47,689 nucleotides of DNA from positions 1 to 47,689 of the forward strand of contig JAJZYT010000011.1 in assembly GCA_021797915.1 (NCBI GenBank). Reading direction: 5' to 3'. The position numbers and the translations under genes are program-made. The stretch's first letter is position 1; each line of letters opens with the position of its first letter. The DNA comes from Thermoplasmata archaeon. Lineage in GTDB: Archaea > Thermoplasmatota > Thermoplasmata > Thermoplasmatales > GCA-001856825. The notes under the pieces were generated by a model that made no database searches, was not told where the DNA came from, and was given only the letters and a program-made list of their open reading frames with translations. Shown here in pieces: positions 25,956-34,264 of this stretch.

Positions 25956-26020
25956 TCAGCAATAGTACCTTTGATATATCGGTTGTCTGAAACAACAACG
26001 CGAAAGTCGCTTCTCCTCAT

Positions 26021-27088
26021 TTAATTCTTAGGTACTGTTATTTTTCCCTCTCGCAGCTGTTGCTTTCCATTTCTTATGCTATCGATTAGTTTCGGAACGA
26101 TATCGTAAGCGTCACCGATAAGTGCAACGTCTGAATACTTGATGATTGGAGCAGCTGCGTCCTTGTTGATTGATATTATGTAGTCCGATGCCTTCATGCC
26201 CGCTACGTGCTGAATTGCACCTGAGACTCCAACTGCTACATAGAGCTTAGGATGAACGGTCTTTCCTGTCTGTCCGACCTGCCTGTCTCTTGTGATCCAT
26301 CCTGCATCCACGGTCGGCCTCGAAGCTGCAACTATTCCCCCTAGCTCATTGGCTAGCTCCTCGAGCATCTTGAATCCCTCTTTCTTGCCGAGTCCCATAC
26401 CTCCACAAACTACAACCTCAGCAGTCGTAATGTCAACTTCCTCTCTTGAGACGGTGTGGAGGAGTTTCGTCACCACTTCCTCTTCCTTCAATCTGCTCTC
26501 TATTCTCTCTATCTCCCCCTTCCTTCCAACCATCCTGTCAACCGGTTTGAAGATACCAGGTCTCGCACTTGCCATCTGTGGTCTGTGCCTGCTGCATAGT
26601 ATGTTCGCTAGTATGGCACCGCCAAATGCTGGCCTCCTTGCCTCCAGCAACTTCTTGGATGGGTCTATGTCTATCTCTGTGCAGTCAGCAGTGATGCCCG
26701 TGTTGACCCTGACTGCAATCCTTGAAGCAAGATCTCTCCCGTTGTGCGTTGCTCCTATGATAAAATAATTTGGCTTCTTGTCCAGTATCAGAGAGGCTAA
26801 CATGTCCACATAAGGCCTTGTCCTGTAATGTCTGTAAACGGGATTCTTTGCATATATGACCTTGTCCACCCCATATTCTATTGCTTGCAGAGCCATCTTC
26901 TCCCCTTCTTCGTCTGCAATCAGTACCCCCACGAGTTTTTCGTTATACTTATCCGCCAGCTTTCGACCGATGCCTGCCATCTCGAGAGCAACTCTCGAAA
27001 GTTCCCCATCGTTCTGTTCCATCCATATCCACAGATCTTTGTAAATCTCTACATTTGCAGGCGCTGTGGCACACTTATGATCTATCAT
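26021..27088 (-). CDS. etfA: Electron transfer flavoprotein alpha subunit (FixB)
   Basis: This 355-residue protein is ETF-alpha/FixB. The N-terminal domain includes FIIGATHNGRDLASRIAVRVNTGITADCTE and ARRPAFGGAILANILCS. The C-terminal FAD-binding domain has VVVCGGMGLG, GGIVAASRPTVDAGWITRDRQVGQTGKTV and YVAVGVSGAIQHVAGM. Together with FixA it carries electrons between dehydrogenases and the membrane-bound FixC. Its ATG overlaps the etfB stop (27085-27088), so the pair is coupled. It is the last gene of fixCXAB before the glycosylase frame. Confidence 0.96.
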   Translation of the reverse strand: MIDHKCATAPANVEIYKDLWIWMEQNDGELSRVALEMAGIGRKLADKYNEKLVGVLIADEEGEKMALQAIEYGVDKVIYAKNPVYRHYRTRPYVDMLASLILDKKPNYFIIGATHNGRDLASRIAVRVNTGITADCTEIDIDPSKKLLEARRPAFGGAILANILCSRHRPQMASARPGIFKPVDRMVGRKGEIERIESRLKEEEVVTKLLHTVSREEVDITTAEVVVCGGMGLGKKEGFKMLEELANELGGIVAASRPTVDAGWITRDRQVGQTGKTVHPKLYVAVGVSGAIQHVAGMKASDYIISINKDAAAPIIKYSDVALIGDAYDIVPKLIDSIRNGKQQLREGKITVPKN

Positions 27089-27867
27089 TTCACGACCCCC
27101 TTTTCAATCAGCACCGAGACAACCTTGTCCAACTCCTCTATCGTGGGTTTCGAAGGATTCTTGATTGGGTCAGGGACTGTCTTCATGTCCTTCACAATAG
27201 TTGGAGATCCCTTCAACCCTATGCACGCGGGATCGAGTTGGAGTTCCTTGTTGGTAACGAGTCTGATACCCTTTTTATAGGCATCAATCTTCCTCTTCAG
27301 TGTGGGGTTTCTCGGCTCGTTTGCATTGAGTGTTATCGTTAGGACCGCTGGAGTACCTATTTTTATTGTTTCCTCAGCACCTTCGATATCCCTTACAACT
27401 ATCAAGAATCCGTTCTCATATTCCACTTTGTGAACATATGTAGCCTGTTCATAATCCAAGAACTCAGCTATTCCGGGTCCTACGTGACCTGTGGATGAGT
27501 CCGTTGTCTCTTCCCCGCAGAATATTACATCAAACCCTCCAAGAAAATCTGCTACCGAGGCCAGCGTGAATCCGGTTGGCCAGGTATCTGCACCAGCAAA
27601 CACCCTGTCTGTGACAAGAACTCCATTGTCAGCTCCCATTCCCATCAGTTGAAGCAGAGCAGTATCTGCCATGGGAGGGCCCATCGTAATAACTGTGATC
27701 TCCCCTCCATACCTGTCCTTGAGCTGTATCGCTGCCTCCGTCGCATTGACGTCCGGAGGATTGACCACGTTCCTCGCCATGCTCCTGTTTAACGTTTTTG
27801 TGACGGGATCAATGCTTATATCCTGGCTGTCAGGGACCTGTTTTATCATAACTGCTATTTTTAACAT
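27085..27867 (-). CDS. etfB: Electron transfer flavoprotein beta subunit (FixA)
   Basis: This 260-residue protein is ETF-beta/FixA. It begins with IAVMIKQVPDSQDISIDP. Family blocks ARNVVNPPDVNATEAAIQLKD, ITVITMGPPMADTALLQLMGMGADNGVLVTDRVFAGADTW and DVIFCGEETTDSSTGHVGPGIAE are in order. A second FAD in FixA is what makes FixABCX bifurcating, and the conserved stretch around DSSTGHVGP belongs to the site facing ETF-alpha. It lies 6 nt after fixX and overlaps etfA by 4 bp. Confidence 0.95.
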   Translation of the reverse strand: MLKIAVMIKQVPDSQDISIDPVTKTLNRSMARNVVNPPDVNATEAAIQLKDRYGGEITVITMGPPMADTALLQLMGMGADNGVLVTDRVFAGADTWPTGFTLASVADFLGGFDVIFCGEETTDSSTGHVGPGIAEFLDYEQATYVHKVEYENGFLIVVRDIEGAEETIKIGTPAVLTITLNANEPRNPTLKRKIDAYKKGIRLVTNKELQLDPACIGLKGSPTIVKDMKTVPDPIKNPSKPTIEELDKVVSVLIEKGVVK

Positions 27868-27873
27868 TTTACA

Positions 27874-28152
27874 TCACCCATACTTGTAAATGACACCCTT
27901 TCCCGCCTTGGGGAAGTTCCATTTCACCGAGCCCTGATCGCAAGCGATGGAACACGTTCCGCATTCTACACAGTCTTCATACTGGAAATTGAGCTTCCCG
28001 TCCTGCATAGTGTAGCACTGGGCAGGACACGCCATAACACAGAAGTGGTGAGGACACTTCTCGCATATTCTGTCGTCCACCGTTATGTGGGCATATGACT
28101 TGTCAATGTCATACTTTGTTTTTCCAAGTCTTTCCTTTATGTCCAAGATCAC
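27874..28152 (-). CDS. fixX: Ferredoxin-like protein FixX
   Basis: This 92-residue iron-sulfur protein is the partner of FixC. The first cysteine group is CEKCPHHFCVMACPAQC, an altered motif typical of FixX. The second is CVECGTCSIACDQGSVKW, a canonical [4Fe-4S] motif followed by the FixX C-terminus WNFPKAGKGV. It passes electrons from FixAB towards the quinone site in FixC. It shares a 4-bp ATGA overlap with fixC. Confidence 0.94.
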   Translation of the reverse strand: MILDIKERLGKTKYDIDKSYAHITVDDRICEKCPHHFCVMACPAQCYTMQDGKLNFQYEDCVECGTCSIACDQGSVKWNFPKAGKGVIYKYG

Positions 28153-29438
28153 ATCCTCCTGTACATATAATAGAAATCAGTGGCAGTTTTCAGCTTACCA
28201 ACATTCAAGTCTGCGGCACACGATCCGAGTATCTCCCTGACCTTTTTCTTTGGCTGTCCCCTCTCCCATAACATCTCGAGGAGTATGCTTTCAAGCATCT
28301 TTGGATAGGTGGTATACATACTCTTGTTATTGGTTACCTTCCTGATGTCCTTGAATGTTCTCAGGTCCTTGAGAACATAACTGTTGTCCAGTTTCCGTTT
28401 GTAAGTTGACAGAGAACTTGAGGAAAAATCATTTCTAGACTTCGCCTCAACTGCCGCTTCTCCCGCGAGGATTCCAGAAAGGAATGCATAGTTCATACCC
28501 TGCAGAACGAGTCCATTGCTGAACCCAAATCCAGCTGAGTCTCCAACTATCATATATCCGTCGCCGAAGAGCTGCGGAACCATCTCCAGACCTCCTTCGG
28601 GAATCATGTGCGCCCCATATTCTGCGACGGTTCCACCGTCGATGAGGGGTGCAATTGATGGGTGTTCCTTGAATTGTTCTATTATGTCATAGGTGTGTGT
28701 GACCCCGTTCTCTCTCAGTCGTTCCATCGGTGCCACGATGCCGAGGGAAATGCTGTCTTTATTCGTATAGAAGAATGCTCCTGCGTTCAGTTCTCCCAGA
28801 TTTCCCATGATATATTCGGAGGCCAATCCGGATGTTGAGCTCAGGTTGAACCTGTCCTCTATCTTTTGAGGGCTGAGTTTTATGATCTCTTTTACACCCA
28901 CTGAAACTTCCCAGTCCTGAAGCGGTGGTCTGAGTCCAGCCTCGATCGCGAGTCTCGGATTGATTCCTTCAGCGAGAACAACAACATTTGACGTAACTAC
29001 ATCTCCCGATTCTTCCACCCCAATTATCTTTCCATCCTTTTTCACAAGCGATTCTACGGTTATACCGGGAATCACCGTTGCGCCCGCTTCTCTTGCCTTC
29101 TTTGCAAGCCATGGGTCAAATTTTGAGCGCAATACTGTGTGTCCAACCTTGTTTTCTTCGAAAATCTTGGTCTTGAAATCTATTATTATGGATGATTTTT
29201 CAGTTAGAAATCCTATCTTTTTGTCTTGAATAAATCGTTCAAGTGGAGCTTCGCTTTGCCACTTAGGCAGAATTTTAGCTAGGTCATTCCCCCAGAGAAC
29301 TCCTCCTGAGAGATTCTTTGTTCCGGGAGGATCCGAACGGTCAACCAGCAGTACGCTAAGCCCTTTGCTAGCCATCGTGATAGCTGCAGCAGAACCAGCA
29401 TTCCCTGCCCCGACAACTATGGCATCATAGTCTGACAT
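28149..29438 (-). CDS. fixC: FixC, ETF:quinone oxidoreductase flavoprotein
   Basis: This 429-residue FAD protein of the geranylgeranyl-reductase/ETF-QO superfamily has the N-terminal FAD motif VVGAGNAGSAAAITMASKG and GTKNLSGGVLWG, the FixC signature. The second FAD motif is GDGYMIVGDSAGFGFSNGLVLQGMNYA. It is the first gene of a minus-strand operon fixC-fixX-etfB-etfA. A TATA-like element about 20-30 nt upstream suggests a short or absent leader. In respiring archaea this complex should deliver electrons from acyl-CoA or other dehydrogenases to menaquinone, or bifurcate NADH electrons. Confidence 0.94.
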   Translation of the reverse strand: MSDYDAIVVGAGNAGSAAAITMASKGLSVLLVDRSDPPGTKNLSGGVLWGNDLAKILPKWQSEAPLERFIQDKKIGFLTEKSSIIIDFKTKIFEENKVGHTVLRSKFDPWLAKKAREAGATVIPGITVESLVKKDGKIIGVEESGDVVTSNVVVLAEGINPRLAIEAGLRPPLQDWEVSVGVKEIIKLSPQKIEDRFNLSSTSGLASEYIMGNLGELNAGAFFYTNKDSISLGIVAPMERLRENGVTHTYDIIEQFKEHPSIAPLIDGGTVAEYGAHMIPEGGLEMVPQLFGDGYMIVGDSAGFGFSNGLVLQGMNYAFLSGILAGEAAVEAKSRNDFSSSSLSTYKRKLDNSYVLKDLRTFKDIRKVTNNKSMYTTYPKMLESILLEMLWERGQPKKKVREILGSCAADLNVGKLKTATDFYYMYRRM

Positions 29439-29452
29439 CGTTCCGAGAGCCG

Positions 29453-29463
29453 TTTAAATCTAT
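29453..29463 (-). promoter_or_regulatory. TATA-like element of the fix/etf operon
   Basis: The minus strand reads ATAGATTTAAA here, about 20 nt before the fixC ATG (29438). A second A/T-rich stretch extends to about 29473. It is the only promoter candidate in front of this tightly overlapped four-gene unit. Confidence 0.4.
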
Positions 29464-29574
29464 TTACAGTTTCGACTCTTTTATCTAGGTAAACTTTGGA
29501 GAGTGCTGAACTTAAGATCAAATTTTGGAATTTGAACAAAGAATTTTAAGGATGTAATCATAACGAGTGAAAAT

Positions 29575-29649
29575 GCCACCGTAGCACAGCCTGGTACGTG
29601 CGCGTGCTTGGTAAGCACGAGGTCACGGGTTCAAATCCCGTCGGTGGCT
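29575..29649 (+). tRNA. tRNA-Thr, anticodon GGU
   Basis: A full cloverleaf is present. The acceptor is GCCACCG/CGGTGGC, and the D-arm is GCAC/GTGC around AGCCTGGTAC. The anticodon stem is CGTGC/GCACG with loop TTGGTAA (anticodon GGT in DNA). The variable loop is AGGTC, and the T-arm is ACGGG/CCCGT around TTCAAAT. The discriminator is T at 29649, CCA is not encoded and no intron is present. It reads ACC and ACU. Its acceptor stem is identical to that of the tRNA-Thr at 11249. Confidence 0.96.
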
Positions 29650-29957
29650 TTTCGGTTTGGTTTAGAACCCAAACAGTATTTCCATGAAATTTTACGCACT
29701 TTTTGTAATAAAAGTGACCAACAAAAGATAGGTGGCTGGGAAATGCGTGACCTTCTACTCAATCGCATATATTAAAAGAGTCCCGACAAGAAATAGACGC
29801 GAGGGTTGATGGGTCCCTTCTTGTTAAGGTCTCTAAACGGAAATAAGATTTCTCTTTTCCTCTTTAGCATGGACTTTAAAATGTCAAGAAAATGGCTGTA
29901 GCGTCCGATTTCCAAACCGTTATGTAGACGAAAATGCATTCCTATTTGAGTGGTAGT
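29650..29957. other. Intergenic region before the aldehyde dehydrogenase
   Basis: About 300 bases lie between the tRNA and the dehydrogenase start. They contain two TATA-like stretches (CATATATTAAAAG at 29766-29778 and CTTTAAAATG at 29873-29882). The second could give a transcript with a leader of roughly 60 nt for the aldehyde dehydrogenase. I found no convincing coding frame or RNA fold in it. Confidence 0.4.
29655..29674 (+). terminator. Weak stem-loop after tRNA-Thr(GGU)
   Basis: GTTTGG and CCAAAC form a 6-bp stem with an 8-nt loop 6 nt after the tRNA. There is no strong T-run. It is possibly a tRNA terminator or processing aid; the support is only structural. Confidence 0.3.
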
Positions 29958-31451
29958 ATGACCTATCAAATGTTTGTTAATGGTGAGTGGAAAGATTCTT
30001 CCAGCGGGGAGAATATTCCTGTCCTAAATCCTGCCACAGGACTTAGTATTGCAGAAGTGCCAAGTGCAACCGATGATGACGTCGCCTTTGCAGCAGAATC
30101 AGCCAGGATATCTTTTGATGAAGGAGCTTGGAGCAAGATCAGTCCTGGAGAAAGGTCAACAGTTCTTCTTAAGGTAGCTTCTGTGATAGAAGAGAGGACT
30201 GAGGAGCTTGCGAAGCTGGAGACCAAGATCACAGGGAAATCAATAAAGCAGACCATAGGGTACGACCTTCCCTACACGGTGGACAACATACGCTTCCTTG
30301 CAGGGGCAGCTAGAATACTAGAGGGTAAAGCGATGGGTGAATATGTGAGGGAAGGAACCAGCGCAATCCGGAGGGAAGCGATAGGAGTGGTCGGAGTCAT
30401 AACTCCGTGGAACTATCCATTGATGATGGTGATTTGGAGAGCGTTCCCGGCCCTTGCAATGGGGAACAGCGTCATTGTTAAACCTGCAAGCTATACGCCA
30501 CTGACTACGCTAGAGCTTGCAAATATGGTAGAAAAGGCAGGAGTTCCAAAGGGCGTTTTCAACGTAATCACTGGACCGGGTGGACGAGTGGGAGAAGCAA
30601 TTGCAAGGAACAAGAATGTGGACATGATCGCATTCACGGGTAGCACGGAAGTTGGTAAGAAACTGCACGAACTGGGATCTTCAACCCTCAAGAAAGTGTC
30701 GGTCGAACTCGGTGGGAAAGCACCGTTCATAGTCTTCGAAGATGCGGACCTTGAAGCGGCAACGGAGAGTGCAATCGTTGGAGGCTTGGTAAACAATGGA
30801 GAGGACTGTGCAAACTCCACGAGATATTATGTGCAGGAGTCTGTCAAGGACAAGTTCACGAAGCGACTGATGGAGAAGATGAAGAGAGTGAAAGTAGGAA
30901 ATCCAATGGATCCTAAAACGGATGTGGGGCCTCTCATATCGAGCTCACAGCGGGATAGGGTAGAATGGTATATAGAGAAAGGTCTAGAACAAGGGGGAAA
31001 GCTTCTGGAGGGAGGAGATAGACCCAAGATTAAGGGGATGGAAAAGGGATTCTACCTGAACCCTGCCATAATCTCTACGGAAAATCAACAATCGGCTATC
31101 GTTCAGGAGGAAATATTTGGACCAGTCTTCAGTGTACTACCGTTCTCAACGTACGATGATGCCATCTCCAAGAGCAACGATGTGATTTACGGACTTGGAT
31201 CTTCAGTTTGGACAAGGAACGTTACAACGGCAATGAACGCTGTTAAGGATCTGCGATTCGGGACCGTCTGGGTAAACGAACACGTAACTGTCCCATCCGA
31301 GATGCCATGGGCAGGGTACAAGCAGAGCGGTCATGGAGCGTCTCTTTCCGCATACAGCCTTGAAGAGTTTACCTACATCAAACACGTATATTTCGACCTT
31401 ACAGGTAAAGTGAGGAAAAGCTGGTACTCCCAGATATATGGGGGACAGTAG
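29958..31451 (+). CDS. NAD(P)-dependent aldehyde dehydrogenase
   Basis: This protein of about 497 residues has the betaine/aminobutyraldehyde-type ALDH plan. It has VVGVITPWNYPLMMVIWRAF, which includes the catalytic Asn, then VIVKPASYTPLT and IAFTGSTEVGKKL, the Rossmann dinucleotide loop. VELGGKAPFIVFEDAD includes the general-base Glu. The nucleophile is the Cys of NNGEDCANSTR, and EEIFGPVFSVLPF follows. It oxidises an aldehyde to an acid; the substrate is unknown. ATG at 29958 gives the standard MTYQMFVNGEW start and is preferred over ATG at 29934. It is followed 10 nt later by the iron-alcohol dehydrogenase, a likely functional partner. Confidence 0.94.
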   Translation: MTYQMFVNGEWKDSSSGENIPVLNPATGLSIAEVPSATDDDVAFAAESARISFDEGAWSKISPGERSTVLLKVASVIEERTEELAKLETKITGKSIKQTIGYDLPYTVDNIRFLAGAARILEGKAMGEYVREGTSAIRREAIGVVGVITPWNYPLMMVIWRAFPALAMGNSVIVKPASYTPLTTLELANMVEKAGVPKGVFNVITGPGGRVGEAIARNKNVDMIAFTGSTEVGKKLHELGSSTLKKVSVELGGKAPFIVFEDADLEAATESAIVGGLVNNGEDCANSTRYYVQESVKDKFTKRLMEKMKRVKVGNPMDPKTDVGPLISSSQRDRVEWYIEKGLEQGGKLLEGGDRPKIKGMEKGFYLNPAIISTENQQSAIVQEEIFGPVFSVLPFSTYDDAISKSNDVIYGLGSSVWTRNVTTAMNAVKDLRFGTVWVNEHVTVPSEMPWAGYKQSGHGASLSAYSLEEFTYIKHVYFDLTGKVRKSWYSQIYGGQ

Positions 31452-31461
31452 GTGATAAAAT

Positions 31462-32736
31462 ATGAATTCTGATACATTTAATCCGTTGAAGTTGAATACA
31501 AATCTGGACTTTGGCAACCCACCTAGGGTAGTTTTCGGTGTGGGAACTTCCCAGAATAGTTTGCCAGGACTAATGAAGGAGATCGATCCTAAGAAGACCG
31601 TCCTGGTGAGTGACGAAGTGGTCGCTAAAACAGGTGCCCTTGAAAAAATAGAAGCATCCTTGAAATCTGCTGGACTGAAATATGAGGAGCTGCTGATACC
31701 GATCGGCGAACCAACCACAGAGATGACTAGAGATCTTGTGAACTCGGCACGTAAAGACAAGCCTGACCTGTACGTGGGAGTAGGTGGAGGTAGCGTGCTG
31801 GACATGACAAAACTCATGTCAATAATGGTCACAAATGAGGGGGATCCAAAGAATTACTATGCACTTCCTCCAGATCCGTGGTCTGATAAAGTCCTGAAGG
31901 CTGGAGCGAGAAAGATCCTGCTATCGACGACCGCTGGGACTGGAAGTGAGTCTTCCAACACCCTTGTGGTTACGGAAGCAGGATACAAGACATGGATAAC
32001 TAGTTCGAAGGTGACAGCTAATGTCTCCCTAGTGGATCCATCGCTCACTTACTCACTACCACCGAATGCTACTAGAAATACGGGTATGGACGCGTTGAGT
32101 CACTTGATCGAAGGGGTATTGACAAACATGCCTAACCCAGTTTCGGATGGGATGATCCAACAGGGGGTGCACCTAATCTCGAAATATCTGACCAGGGCTT
32201 GCAATAATGGCAATGATGAGGAAGCTAGGGTGAACATGTCTTTCGCAGCGATGATGGGTGGATGGGTAATCTCATTCCCGTGGGTTGGTGGACCAGCTAC
32301 GATAGGACACTGTATGTCAGAAGCTCTGGGACCAAGGTTCGGCATTCCTCACGGATTTGCCTGTGCGATAATGCTACCCCACGCAATGGACTTCAATCTC
32401 CCCCTGGTGGCTCCAAGACTCAGATCAATTGCAGAGGCTTTTGGAGTGGACACATACGGTCTTTCTGATTTAGAAGCTGCATCTAATGCTATAAATTCAG
32501 TTGTATCTCTGATGAAGGGACTCGAGATGCCTGTAGCTCTGAAGAATGCATCTAAGTTCGGAAAGGACAGGCTCACAGACATGTTTGATTATGTGTTCAA
32601 CCAGAGGCAGTACATCTACAACCTTCCTGTCTACAACCCAAGAAGACTTACCGAAGAAAACTTGTCGGAACTGTTTGACGATATCTGGGAGGGCAAATTT
32701 TCAACCGCTTCAAAATTAGTTGAAAGCAGCATGTGA
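31462..32736 (+). CDS. Iron-containing alcohol dehydrogenase
   Basis: This 424-residue member of the type III (iron) alcohol dehydrogenase family has the NAD(P)-binding VGVGGGSVLDMTKLM and the STTAGTGSESSNTLVVT region. The metal-ligand block is Asp/His in GMDALSHLIEG, then GHCMSEALGPRFGIPHGFACAIMLPH. GGTGAT is well placed before its ATG. It lies 10 nt after the aldehyde dehydrogenase, so the two probably catalyse successive alcohol/aldehyde/acid steps. The direction and substrate cannot be read from sequence. Confidence 0.93.
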   Translation: MNSDTFNPLKLNTNLDFGNPPRVVFGVGTSQNSLPGLMKEIDPKKTVLVSDEVVAKTGALEKIEASLKSAGLKYEELLIPIGEPTTEMTRDLVNSARKDKPDLYVGVGGGSVLDMTKLMSIMVTNEGDPKNYYALPPDPWSDKVLKAGARKILLSTTAGTGSESSNTLVVTEAGYKTWITSSKVTANVSLVDPSLTYSLPPNATRNTGMDALSHLIEGVLTNMPNPVSDGMIQQGVHLISKYLTRACNNGNDEEARVNMSFAAMMGGWVISFPWVGGPATIGHCMSEALGPRFGIPHGFACAIMLPHAMDFNLPLVAPRLRSIAEAFGVDTYGLSDLEAASNAINSVVSLMKGLEMPVALKNASKFGKDRLTDMFDYVFNQRQYIYNLPVYNPRRLTEENLSELFDDIWEGKFSTASKLVESSM

Positions 32737-32822
32737 GTTCAGAACGATTAAACCCTCTATTTCTCTATCTTTTTTCTTTTCACCTACATCTGAACTAAAT
32801 AGGAAACCTGATTTTGGTTAGT

Positions 32823-33269
32823 ATGACCTTGAAGGTTGGCGACAAAGCCCCAGATTTTACCGGACTCACCGATAGTGGGGAGCGAATTAATCTGTCAGAA
32901 AAATTGAAGGATGGACCGGTAGTTCTTTACTTCTATCCTAAGGATGAGACTCCGGGATGCACGGCAGAAGCCTGCTCTTTCAGGGACAACTGGGAGGACA
33001 TAAGAAAACTTGGCGCAACTGTACTTGGAGTTAGTTCAGATTCAGTCGAATCTCATAAGAATTTTAAATCGAATAGGAACCTGCAATTCACGCTCATTTC
33101 TGATGAGAAAAAGGAGATCCGAAAAGCCTATGGGGCCACAGGTACCCTGATTCCACAAAGAGTCACTTTTGTGATTGATAAGGAGGGACTCATCAGGGAG
33201 GTTTACAACTCACAATTAAATGCGGCTCATCACGTGAATGTTGCATTGAAATCGCTAAGATCGCTCTAG
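32823..33269 (+). CDS. bcp: Peroxiredoxin, Bcp/PrxQ type
   Basis: This thiol peroxidase of about 148 residues reduces H2O2 and organic peroxides. The active-site block is YFYPKDETPGCTAEACSFRD. It has the peroxidatic Cys in PGC and the resolving Cys five residues later, as in PrxQ. The N-terminus KVGDKAPDFTG and the later GATGTLIPQRVTFVIDKEG match. I choose ATG at 32823 over the in-frame TTG at 32814. A TATA-like CTAAATAGG lies about 25 nt upstream, which suggests a leaderless mRNA. Confidence 0.95.
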   Translation: MTLKVGDKAPDFTGLTDSGERINLSEKLKDGPVVLYFYPKDETPGCTAEACSFRDNWEDIRKLGATVLGVSSDSVESHKNFKSNRNLQFTLISDEKKEIRKAYGATGTLIPQRVTFVIDKEGLIREVYNSQLNAAHHVNVALKSLRSL

Positions 33270-33276
33270 TCGGAAT

Positions 33277-33308
33277 AACTGTGGCTTTCTTTCTTCCAGC
33301 CACTAGTT
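33277..33308. terminator. Bidirectional stem-loop between convergent genes
   Basis: AACTGTGGCT pairs with AGCCACTAGTT. This gives 10 base pairs with one bulged T, around an 11-nt pyrimidine loop. It fills the 44-nt gap between the peroxiredoxin (plus) and the membrane protein (minus), so it could end transcription from both sides. Confidence 0.55.
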
Positions 33309-33313
33309 ACATT

Positions 33314-34087
33314 TCAGAAATTACGGAACCGCCTGCTCTTGCTCTTTGACTGCATCCCTTTCATCAGTTCGTCTAATTTATTCAGAACCTCCGTGACTGA
33401 TTGTTTCTTCTCGGACTTTGCGGATAGGGGGTCGTTGAGGTAGTTTCTAGCTCTTTCCACATGAAGCTTGGTCTCTTCAAAATTCCTCATTGAATAGAAC
33501 ATGTTTGCGATGGACAACTCTGCCTTCGCACTGTCAATCACATCTTCCGCTGTCGTAACTCTATTTATTGGCTTGTTTACTGGGAACCCCGGGATCGTCG
33601 GTTGGGCAGGAACATAATCCTCTCTGATCTTCTTGAAATATGCACTTGTCAAGATACTGGTTGCAACAACGCTAAACAAAAAAACGGCAAATATCAGAAT
33701 GAAGAAGTAGGTTGAAGAGATGAATCCAAAGAAGTATATCATATATGTGAGAAGATATCCCGTTAGGAGAATTATGGGGCTGAGATATCTTAGAATTACT
33801 GGGGGTTGAACGAGAGGTTGTGCAGATGGATTGTTCACGTAAAATAAGATTATACCCAACAACCTATCCGTTTTCTTCCCCTTCTTGCACTCGGGATTTT
33901 GTAGTGAAACCATTGCTTCTTTCAGCATCTCGTCGGACTTGTTGGGAACTCCAGAAAGTTTGTAGAGCTGTGAAAGTTCAAACTGTGTGAATCCTATCTT
34001 GTAGTAATTGTGGTTCTCTCTTTTTGTTGCAATTTTCTTCTTCAGTAGTCTCTCCAGGCGGGAAATCCTTCTTTCAGCAGACTTCAT
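33314..34087 (-). CDS. Membrane protein of unknown function
   Basis: I do not recognise this protein of about 257 residues. Residues 1-95 are basic and helical and look like a helical-repeat region (YYKIGFTQFELSQLYKLSG). Two adjacent membrane helices follow at about 103-150 (SPIILLTGYLLTYMIYFF and FFILIFAVFLFSVVATSIL). A C-terminal helical domain (AEDVIDSAKAELSIANMFY, then HVERARNYL) resembles TPR-like pairs, and the tail is basic. Both ends are likely cytoplasmic with a hairpin in the membrane. ATG at 34087 is preferred over TTG at 34090. GGAG lies about 14 nt upstream and a TATA-like element lies near 34148-34158. Confidence 0.7.
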   Translation of the reverse strand: MKSAERRISRLERLLKKKIATKRENHNYYKIGFTQFELSQLYKLSGVPNKSDEMLKEAMVSLQNPECKKGKKTDRLLGIILFYVNNPSAQPLVQPPVILRYLSPIILLTGYLLTYMIYFFGFISSTYFFILIFAVFLFSVVATSILTSAYFKKIREDYVPAQPTIPGFPVNKPINRVTTAEDVIDSAKAELSIANMFYSMRNFEETKLHVERARNYLNDPLSAKSEKKQSVTEVLNKLDELMKGMQSKSKSRRFRNF

Positions 34088-34264
34088 CAATACCTTGTCT
34101 CCTTAGCAAGCACCAATCCGGGAAATGCTAAATAGCCATGACAATTGAATTTAAAAAGATAGTGAAAAAAAAAGGGATGAACTTTTGGAACATTGTTTTG
34201 AGCAAGTAAAGTTAAGTCTGAATTTGAACGCTGTCCTGCATAGTTCTCATTTTGAAAGCTTCTC

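Noticed and set aside
29772-29969. 65-codon minus-strand frame before the aldehyde dehydrogenase
   Set aside because: It spans the likely promoter and start of the dehydrogenase and has no features. It is probably chance.
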